Shown one piece after another: positions 1 to 7,130 of a stretch of 64,000 nt of DNA. The position numbers were made by a program, and so were the translations under genes. The notes beneath the pieces are model-generated. The model was not told the DNA's origin, ran no database searches, and saw nothing but the letters and a program-made list of their open reading frames with translations. The DNA comes from Tetradesmus obliquus. Lineage: Eukaryota > Chlorophyta > Chlorophyceae > Sphaeropleales > Scenedesmaceae. Where the stretch lies: positions 186,001 through 250,000 of the forward strand of contig CP126194.1 of NCBI GenBank assembly GCA_030272155.1. The letters run 5' to 3'. Position 1 is the first letter of the stretch. Every line of letters starts with the position of its first letter.

Positions 1-741
1 CTGAATGTGGATGTGCAAGTGGATGATAAGGGACGCCCATTCATCAGGCTTGAGGCAGATGGGAAAAGCAGGCCCAGGATCATCAGCTTGGGGATACGCA
101 AGCGGCCACTGCACTGGGCCATGACGGGTTGCCTGCCAGGTGTGCAGCACTTCAAGTTCTGCGAGCCGCGCGCTGCCGCAACTGAAGCAGCTCTGGAGTG
201 CAAGCAGTGTGCATGTTTGATGCCTAATGTGGGTGGCACAGGCGCACGCAACATGCCTGCAAGTGAGGAGCAGCTGATGCGCAAGCTGTACAGGTTGGGA
301 ATATGTGACAGCATGTGCGCGCAAGTGGCAGTAGGGTGGTGGCGAGGCCGGGTCGATTTCTTGCATGCGCAGCGCAGCGTGCTGATTCAAGCAGATGGGA
401 CATGCCATGACACTGGTATGTATGACAACAGCACAGAGAAGCTGTTGCAGCGCAACGTTGCCTTCTGTGCTGCTGCGTATGCCAAGTTCCTGCCAGCAGG
501 CGGCAGTGTGCTGCGGGTGCGCACATGTGAAAGTGACTGGCAGGATTCCCTGGAGACTGGTTTCCAGCTTGCTGCTGGGGGTGGTGTCATTGTGCTGTCA
601 CCAAGCTACTCTGTTGTTATGGTCAGCGCAGGCCGCGGTGTGCAGCGCGCCTTCCCTGAGGCACTGCGAGATGCACTGCCACGTTGTGTGTACACAGAAC
701 GCAACAGCTGGCATGTCCTTCAATGGCGCGCATCTAACTAA
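1..741 (+). CDS. Vsr/EDxHD-like nuclease, 5'-truncated by window edge
   Basis: Only exon 2 is present, from residue 43 of the spliced model to the TAA stop. The catalytic region is intact: VDF near 473-481 on the equivalent copy scale, then ADGTCHD in the middle. Exon 1 and the first part of exon 2 lie upstream of the window. The copy at 2821 carries the full description. Confidence 0.7.
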   Translation: MNVDVQVDDKGRPFIRLEADGKSRPRIISLGIRKRPLHWAMTGCLPGVQHFKFCEPRAAATEAALECKQCACLMPNVGGTGARNMPASEEQLMRKLYRLGICDSMCAQVAVGWWRGRVDFLHAQRSVLIQADGTCHDTGMYDNSTEKLLQRNVAFCAAAYAKFLPAGGSVLRVRTCESDWQDSLETGFQLAAGGGVIVLSPSYSVVMVSAGRGVQRAFPEALRDALPRCVYTERNSWHVLQWRASN

Positions 742-758
742 TAGCAGCACACACTCAC

Positions 759-1637
759 ATAGTATGGTGTGTTGGGGTTGCCAACGTGGTCAATGTTGTC
801 TGTTGTGCCGGTGGTGAACTTGCAGTAGACAGCGCCGTGCACCGCGTTGACGGCGCACACAAAGTGTAGCTTGACTGGTTTGTTGTCCTGGCCCTTGCGC
901 ATCCACTTGCATGGTAGCACAGCATGTACGTTTGCATCATGTGCATCGCAATACACCTTGATGGCGCCGCCTGCTAGGTTGGACATCCAGAGTTTGCACT
1001 CATCAACAAAATAAATTCTGCTCAGCAAGTCTGGCTCATCCTGGAACATCTTGTAGAGCCTCTCTGCTGCAGCCTTTCTCCTGTCTTTCTGCTTGTCTGT
1101 CAGGTCCATCTTTACATCTATTCTTCTGCGCACCAGGTTGGGGTCGACAGCTTTCATGCGCTTCAGCAGTTGCTTGGGCCTGATGTTGTACTTCCTGCAT
1201 AGGCCACCCAGGTACTCATTTTCCTGACAAGCAAGTTTGATTGATGTCCACCATACATGCACGTCGACTTTCTTCTTTGCTTCTGCACTTGGGTAGGCCT
1301 TGACTACCTTGCCAGCTTTGAATGTTTCACTGGCCTTTAATGCCACGTCATCTGGGACTTTTGGGGGTCTGCCCTTGTGCTTGGGAGTTGCCACCGTGCC
1401 ATACTGCTTGAAGTTCTTGTAGTGGGTCATGCAGAAGGAATTCAGGTCCTGTTTGATTTGAGCAGCATGCTTAGGATAGTGTACTCTGTAATAGCCTGCC
1501 GCGCCCTTTGGACTGCCGGCGATGGCTAGCATCGTGAGCACCGCCACCACCGCCGCCACCCGCGCGCCCGTTGACTTGCGGTTGCTCTCCCATCCCAAAG
1601 GGTGCTTGCGCACCATGGACAGCCACCCTGCAGCCAT
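759..1637 (-). CDS. Tc1/mariner-like transposase, exon 1 only (partial)
   Basis: This is exon 1 (residues 1-293: DNA-binding region and first catalytic Asp). The GT donor lies at 758-757, directly after the TAT codon, and exon 2 falls outside the window to the left. Reading through the donor would add six residues and then a TAG. The following spacer is an empty insertion site with central T. Confidence 0.8.
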
Positions 1638-1741
1638 GGATTCAAAACATATGCAGGCGTCAGCTGTGCTTCTGCTAGCAGTGCAAACAGAAATAACATG
1701 TCAGGTCAACCTAATGTTTGCAGCAACCTGGGGTTTGACCA

Positions 1742-1754
1742 GCCTTCTGAAGGC
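1742..1754. repeat. Empty insertion site, 13-bp palindrome, central T
   Basis: GCCTTC-T-GAAGGC. In seven other units the central three bases (CTG here) are replaced by one or two 723-bp elements. It is either an unoccupied target or an excision footprint. Confidence 0.75.
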
Positions 1755-2250
1755 AAAAATGCACATCTTCCTTTGCTGCAGCAGTTCTCAGCCTGCATTG
1801 CAATCCTGCTGCTGCTGTTTCTGGGCAAAGTTGATGAATTGCCTGCCCACCTGTTTATGTTATAGCAGGCCTGCTGCAGCTGCTGCTGGTGGTGCAGCTG
1901 TCCCAAATCCTGCATTACTGTTGTTTGCAATTGCTGGGACCTGCCTGGCCAGCAGCACATTCAGCAGCAGACAGCAGAGTGCAGCTCAGAGGAGGGTGCT
2001 GTCACCTGCTGTAGCCTCTGTTTTTCGAATGCACACTTTGCCAGGCAAGACAGCAGCAGCAGCAGCCTGGTGGTCATGCAGTGCTGCTGCTAAATTTTCA
2101 AAAGCACATTCAGAGCACAGCCTTGTCTTGAAAGACGTTTTAAAAGCAATCCGAATTGTCTGCTGTTGCTGCCGCAGCACGATCGAGCTGGCGTAGCCTG
2201 CACAGGTGTCTTGGACTCACTGGCTCCGTGACCAGGCTGGCTGCCCGGCG

Positions 2251-2282
2251 TCTTACCGGAGAAAATTCTCGGCCCAGTAAGA
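2251..2282. repeat. Interrupted inverted repeat in spacer
   Basis: The outer arms TCTTAC (2251-2256) and GTAAGA (2277-2282) flank an inner GAGAA-AA-TTCTC. The same structure occurs in every spacer. It could form a hairpin in DNA or RNA, or be a remnant of two abutting element ends. No function can be assigned. Confidence 0.45.
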
Positions 2283-2820
2283 TGTAAGAATCAGCTATTA
2301 TGTATGAGGATAAGTTTGCAGCGTGACAGCTGTCTGCATCGAGAGTGGCTGATTCGGCAGCACTTCCCCGTCACGGATTACCTGACTCAAACACAGCTTT
2401 CTCCTGCCGTGCGTCAGCTCAATTTAATTCTTGAATAGATGTTATTACAATGCCAAGAGTGCAGCGACATCAATGCATCCTGCTTGGTAGGGCAACCGTT
2501 GAGACAAGTAACGTGTGGTTCAGTAGCTGGAGCTGCATGAAGCACATGTTAGCACGTACAATAATTAATTTCAACCGTAACAAGTACAATCATTCACGCA
2601 CATCGGCTCAACTCGCCTGCATGTGAACTGCCCATCAACAGCACTGCTGCCCTGGCAGAACTGCCTTGCCACGCGCCCGCGCTTTTCACTCTGGGCCAGT
2701 CTATGCACCAATACACCATCTGACAATTATTATCAGATAACAATCTATCAACTAATCATGCCTGTGGCTGTCCATGCTGGCATACAGTTGAAAACAAAGA
2801 CATAACCACCCAGCTACAGC

Positions 2821-4331
2821 ATGGCACCAGCACATCGCCGGCGCCGTGCGGTGCGCACACACAGGAGCCCAACCAGCAGAGGAGCTGTCAGAAAGGTGAG
2901 CTTGCAGGGAGTGTCAATCAACGACCTGCTGACAGCTGCTAGCTGTCTAGAGTGCAGCCAGCAGCCATATACATTCTAAGCCCTGCAGCAGCAGCAGCAG
3001 CGTGCTCAGCGCTGATCATCCCTAGGCCAGTTGCCAGCCGTACCCGTGCGCTGCTTGTTGTCACGGCATACAAACACCCTGTCCAGCCTGCTGCGCACCA
3101 CATCCCACAAATCTGGCAGCCTCAGTGCATCAGCCATGACAGAGGCAGGTGTGATGTTCATGAATGTGTCACGCAGCGTCCGCTGCAGATCACGCGGTGA
3201 TACATCTGCACCAGTCAGCTGGTAGGTGTTGTACAGATGGTTACGGAAGCTAGCCTTGAGGCTGCCGAATGCATGCTCAATGGGCTGGTTGAAGTCTGGG
3301 GAGTAGGGTGCAATTTGCAGCACCTGCTCTGGGCTGATGCCAACTGCAGCTAGGAGCTCTGCGGCATCTTGCCCGACATGAACACTGGGGTTGTCGAAGA
3401 TGTACAGCGGCGTAGTGCCGCGCGTGCGCTGCTGTTGGTTAGCCTTCTCTGCAAGCTCCTTCATGCAGTGGACAAACTCCAGCTGTGTCATGCTCTTGGC
3501 CTTCACGTTCTTCTTCTTCTTCTGCCTCTTCAACTGCAGGTGCAGGTTTTGCCGGGTTGGCAGCGGAAAGCCTTGTTAGCAGCAGCGCAGCTGAATGTGG
3601 ATGTGCAAGTGGATGATAAGGGACGCCCATTCATCAGGCTTGAGGCAGATGGGAAAAGCAGGCCCAGGATCATCAGCTTGGGGATACGCAAGCGGCCACT
3701 GCACTGGGCCATGACGGGTTGCCTGCCAGGTGTGCAGCACTTCAAGTTCTGCGAGCCGCGCGCTGCCGCAACTGAAGCAGCTCTGGAGTGCAAGCAGTGT
3801 GCATGTTTGATGCCTAATGTGGGTGGCACAGGCGCACGCAACATGCCTGCAAGTGAGGAGCAGCTGATGCGCAAGCTGTACAGGTTGGGAATATGTGACA
3901 GCATGTGCGCGCAAGTGGCAGTAGGGTGGTGGCGAGGCCGGGTCGATTTCTTGCATGCGCAGCGCAGCGTGCTGATTCAAGCAGATGGGACATGCCATGA
4001 CACTGGTATGTATGACAACAGCACAGAGAAGCTGTTGCAGCGCAACGTTGCCTTCTGTGCTGCTGCGTATGCCAAGTTCCTGCCAGCAGGCGGCAGTGTG
4101 CTGCGGGTGCGCACATGTGAAAGTGACTGGCAGGATTCCCTGGAGACTGGTTTCCAGCTTGCTGCTGGGGGTGGTGTCATTGTGCTGTCACCAAGCTACT
4201 CTGTTGTTATGGTCAGCGCAGGCCGCGGTGTGCAGCGCGCCTTCCCTGAGGCACTGCGAGATGCACTGCCACGTTGTGTGTACACAGAACGCAACAGCTG
4301 GCATGTCCTTCAATGGCGCGCATCTAACTAA
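2821..4331 (+). CDS. Probable Vsr/EDxHD-type homing-like endonuclease (two exons)
   Basis: Model: exon 1 2821-2895, intron 2896-3539 (donor AAG|GTGAGC; acceptor CTGCAG|GTG after a long pyrimidine tract at 3501-3533), exon 2 3540-4331, both boundaries phase 0, giving 288 residues. The ATG lies in a good context (CAGCATGGC). Exon 1 encodes an arginine-rich leader (HRRRR, residues 5-9) that could act as a nuclear localisation signal. Exon 2 shows a cysteine pair CKQC at residues 109-112 that might be half a zinc site, then a restriction-like core: E131/E132, VDF with D161, IQADG with D174, H178-D179, and a later VLRVRTCE strand. This order (E, D, x, HD) matches the Vsr-related EDxHD nucleases and DUF559-like folds. 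The expected role is sequence-specific DNA cleavage. The whole catalytic exon lies inside the intron of the antisense transposase. An unspliced reading from an upstream ATG at 3369 is possible, but its leader is antisense to transposase codons. The fold is a motif-level call. Confidence 0.72.
2931..2947. repeat. Perfect 7-bp hairpin inside nuclease intron
   Basis: GACAGCT-GCT-AGCTGTC lies 36 bp after the nuclease 5' splice site and about 60 bp beyond the transposase stop on the other strand. It could be incidental, or affect splicing or transposase 3'-end formation. It is present in every copy. Confidence 0.4.
2986..3000. repeat. (CAG)5 microsatellite
   Basis: Five CAG triplets lie 5 bp past the transposase stop codon and within the nuclease intron. 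The triplet is abundant throughout the unit. The length is the same in the copies I compared. Confidence 0.8.
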
Positions 4332-5227
4332 TAGCAGCACACACTCACATAGTATGGTGTGTTGGGGTTGCCAACGTGGTCAATGTTGTCTGTTGTGCCG
4401 GTGGTGAACTTGCAGTAGACAGCGCCGTGCACCGCGTTGACGGCGCACACAAAGTGTAGCTTGACTGGTTTGTTGTCCTGGCCCTTGCGCATCCACTTGC
4501 ATGGTAGCACAGCATGTACGTTTGCATCATGTGCATCGCAATACACCTTGATGGCGCCGCCTGCTAGGTTGGACATCCAGAGTTTGCACTCATCAACAAA
4601 ATAAATTCTGCTCAGCAAGTCTGGCTCATCCTGGAACATCTTGTAGAGCCTCTCTGCTGCAGCCTTTCTCCTGTCTTTCTGCTTGTCTGTCAGGTCCATC
4701 TTTACATCTATTCTTCTGCGCACCAGGTTGGGGTCGACAGCTTTCATGCGCTTCAGCAGTTGCTTGGGCCTGATGTTGTACTTCCTGCATAGGCCACCCA
4801 GGTACTCATTTTCCTGACAAGCAAGTTTGATTGATGTCCACCATACATGCACGTCGACTTTCTTCTTTGCTTCTGCACTTGGGTAGGCCTTGACTACCTT
4901 GCCAGCTTTGAATGTTTCACTGGCCTTTAATGCCACGTCATCTGGGACTTTTGGGGGTCTGCCCTTGTGCTTGGGAGTTGCCACCGTGCCATACTGCTTG
5001 AAGTTCTTGTAGTGGGTCATGCAGAAGGAATTCAGGTCCTGTTTGATTTGAGCAGCATGCTTAGGATAGTGTACTCTGTAATAGCCTGCCGCGCCCTTTG
5101 GACTGCCGGCGATGGCTAGCATCGTGAGCACCGCCACCACCGCCGCCACCCGCGCGCCCGTTGACTTGCGGTTGCTCTCCCATCCCAAAGGGTGCTTGCG
5201 CACCATGGACAGCCACCCTGCAGCCAT
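3006..5227 (-). CDS. Tc1/mariner-type DDE transposase (two exons)
   Basis: Model: exon 1 5227-4349, intron 4348-3534 (donor TAT|GTGAGTG; acceptor CACCTGCAG|TTG), exon 2 3533-3006, phase 0, 468 residues. Transposases of this family bind terminal inverted repeats and cut and paste the element. Visible: a GRPPK linker at 89-93, like the GRPR motif between helix-turn-helix domains; a DLTDKQKDRR segment near 178-187 that leads into the catalytic core in this family; the first catalytic residue D212 in IYFVDE; D340 in YIFDN; and E379 in SPDFNQPIEH. There are 38 residues between the last two (DD38E by my count). The domain runs smoothly only if the exons are joined: exon 1 has the first Asp and exon 2 the other two catalytic residues. 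Residues 27-41 are unusually hydrophobic, so translation may start later (Met8 or Met36). The family core seems to begin near residue 42. Terminal inverted repeats were not found by eye. Confidence 0.85.
3534..3539. promoter_or_regulatory. Shared palindromic 3' splice site, both strands
   Basis: CTGCAG reads the same on both strands. On plus its AG ends at 3539 and nuclease exon 2 starts at 3540. On minus its AG ends at 3534 and transposase exon 2 starts at 3533. Both exons continue in the expected frame. A second in-frame plus-strand acceptor (GTGCAG) ends at 3545 and would remove two residues. Equivalent hexamers lie at 7844, 11434, 15024, 18614, 22924, 26514, 30104, 34414, 39447, 43037, 47347, 51657, 55247, 58837 and 63147. 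Confidence 0.65.
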
Positions 5228-7130
5228 GGATTCAAAACATATGCAGGCGTCAGCTGTGCTTCTGCTAGCAGTGCAAACAGAAATAACATGTCAGGTCAAC
5301 CTAATGTTTGCAGCAACCTGGGGTTTGACCAGCCTTCACTAGGCACTGGTACGAAAGTAGCGCAAAGGCAGCATACTCATTGAATGCAACTTTCAACAAC
5401 GAATCTAAATCAAATTGAGCCACTATATGGGGTGCTGTGTAACTTGAGTAAAGTGCTTGCAAACCACCTGCTGCGCCCCGACTCTTTGAATTTTCGCGGG
5501 TCTGTTATCTGCTGCTTTCTGCTGCTATAGGGCGCTGCTGCCTGCACATATGTATTCATGTAACCGGTTCTACTTCTGGGCAGCACTTGCTGGCTGATCA
5601 GGCTCTGCAGTTGTGGTGTGCCAAGTGCCCTGCCGCTGTTGTTGCGGTCTGCTGTCTGGCCCTGTACGTTGTGCGCTGCGCTGCTGCTGCTAATCTTGTT
5701 GCGGATCACCGATCGACGTTTCAGCATTACAGGCAGCTGCTGCGCGTGTGCAGCTAGGGTGGTTGAGCACAGTTGGTTGAGTGCTGCCATTCCACACACT
5801 CTCCTGCAGACATTCATCTTGTGTGATCACGCTGAATTCTGGAGCTGAAAAGAACTAGCAGTTTGGAGCGGGCGCTGCAAGCAGGTGAGGTGCCTGCAGG
5901 ACAGCTGACATGCAAGCAAACCAAGGCAGCAGGTTCAGCAGCTGTGCCTTGCTGTACCTACCACAAGCAGCAGGTTGCTGTGCCAGCATGGCTTTCTGTT
6001 TGTGTGCTATGTGGCTTTGTCTCATATCTGGGATGCTAGGTTCGTACCCTACCCCACTGAAGGCAAAAATGCACATCTTCCTTTGCTGCAGCAGTTCTCA
6101 GCCTGCATTGCAATCCTGCTGCTGCTGTTTCTGGGCAAAGTTGATGAATTGCCTGCCCACCTGTTTATGTTATAGCAGGCCTGCTGCAGCTGCTGCTGGT
6201 GGTGCAGCTGTCCCAAATCCTGCATTACTGTTGTTTGCAATTGCTGGGACCTGCCTGGCCAGCAGCACATTCAGCAGCAGACAGCAGAGTGCAGCTCAGA
6301 GGAGGGTGCTGTCACCTGCTGTAGCCTCTGTTTTTCGAATGCACACTTTGCCAGGCAAGACAGCAGCAGCAGCAGCCTGGTGGTCATGCAGTGCTGCTGC
6401 TAAATTTTCAAAAGCACATTCAGAGCACAGCCTTGTCTTGAAAGACGTTTTAAAAGCAATCCGAATTGTCTGCTGTTGCTGCCGCAGCACGATCGAGCTG
6501 GCGTAGCCTGCACAGGTGTCTTGGACTCACTGGCTCCGTGACCAGGCTGGCTGCCCGGCGTCTTACCGGAGAAAATTCTCGGCCCAGTAAGATGTAAGAA
6601 TCAGCTATTATGTATGAGGATAAGTTTGCAGCGTGACAGCTGTCTGCATCGAGAGTGGCTGATTCGGCAGCACTTCCCCGTCACGGATTACCTGACTCAA
6701 ACACAGCTTTCTCCTGCCGTGCGTCAGCTCAATTTAATTCTTGAATAGATGTTATTACAATGCCAAGAGTGCAGCGACATCAATGCATCCTGCTTGGTAG
6801 GGCAACCGTTGAGACAAGTAACGTGTGGTTCAGTAGCTGGAGCTGCATGAAGCACATGTTAGCACGTACAATAATTAATTTCAACCGTAACAAGTACAAT
6901 CATTCACGCACATCGGCTCAACTCGCCTGCATGTGAACTGCCCATCAACAGCACTGCTGCCCTGGCAGAACTGCCTTGCCACGCGCCCGCGCTTTTCACT
7001 CTGGGCCAGTCTATGCACCAATACACCATCTGACAATTATTATCAGATAACAATCTATCAACTAATCATGCCTGTGGCTGTCCATGCTGGCATACAGTTG
7101 AAAACAAAGACATAACCACCCAGCTACAGC
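5228..7130. other. Intergenic spacer carrying one 723-bp insert
   Basis: Same layout as the spacer at 1638-2820 but interrupted at 5337-6059 by the mobile element. The rest (CAG/CTG-rich block, inverted repeats) follows from 6060. Confidence 0.6.
5337..6059. mobile_element. 723-bp non-autonomous element with imperfect inverted ends
   Basis: It runs from CACTAGG to CCCCACTG and replaces the three central bases of the empty-site palindrome, between CCTT and AAGG. The left end CACTAGGCACTGGTACGAA pairs with the reverse complement of the right end, CAGTGGGGTAGGGTACGAA, at 13 of 19 positions. Counting the flanking GCCTTC and inner TAGC gives 22 of 30. No direct target duplication is visible. It encodes no recognisable protein; the longest minus-strand frame (135 codons, 5410-5817) has no known motif and looks incidental. 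The CACTA start recalls CACTA (En/Spm) elements but the other end is CACTG, so the family is unassigned. It lies 110 bp upstream of the transposase ATG and may alter its promoter. Confidence 0.7.

Larger units (their letters stand above)
1638..2820. other. Intergenic spacer between divergent start codons (empty-site type, T)
   Basis: This 1,183-bp stretch separates the transposase ATG (minus strand) from the nuclease ATG (plus strand), so it probably contains both promoters. Visible contents in order: an inverted repeat GGTCAA/TTGACC at 1704-1740; the empty 723-bp-element site at 1742-1754; a CAG/CTG-rich low-complexity stretch at about 1755-2180; an interrupted inverted repeat TCTTAC...GTAAGA at 2251-2282 with an inner GAGAA-AA-TTCTC; an 8-bp inverted repeat GAATCAGC/GCTGATTC at 2288-2355 enclosing the palindrome GACAGCTGTC (2325-2334); and an AT-rich near-palindrome at 2720-2736. 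I see no clear TATA box for either gene, no convincing protein gene and no recognisable RNA gene. A TTACA at 2445-2449 reads TGTAA, the chlorophyte polyadenylation signal, on the minus strand, about 560 bp beyond the transposase stop of the next unit. Confidence 0.6.

Noticed and set aside
1-741. A hammerhead-type ribozyme suggested by CTGATGA-like strings on the minus strand.
   Set aside because: No GAAA core or pairing stems follow at the needed distance, and the strings lie in nuclease coding sequence.
1522-2196. A 224-codon plus-strand frame across the transposase start and the spacer.
   Set aside because: It is antisense to transposase exon 1 at its start and otherwise consists of CAG/CTG-driven Ala, Ser and Cys runs. 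The frame is interrupted by the 723-bp insert and shows no domain.
1638-2820. Terminal inverted repeats and TA target duplications for the Tc1/mariner unit.
   Set aside because: I searched the spacer by eye for long inverted matches between the two gene-proximal sides and found only short ones. The original element ends remain unidentified.
3369-4331. A 320-codon unspliced plus-strand reading frame containing the nuclease.
   Set aside because: Its first 57 codons are largely antisense to transposase exon 2 and give an artificial leucine-rich leader. The spliced start at 2821 with a matching donor and acceptor is more plausible. Kept only as an alternative.
5410-5817. A 135-codon minus-strand frame within the 723-bp element.
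   Set aside because: There is no recognisable motif and the composition is typical of a chance frame in CTG-rich DNA, so the element is treated as non-autonomous.
5337-6059. Assignment of the 723-bp element to the CACTA (En/Spm) superfamily.
   Set aside because: The left end begins CACTA but the right end is CACTG. No 3-bp target duplication is visible and there is no transposase, so the similarity of one end is not enough.
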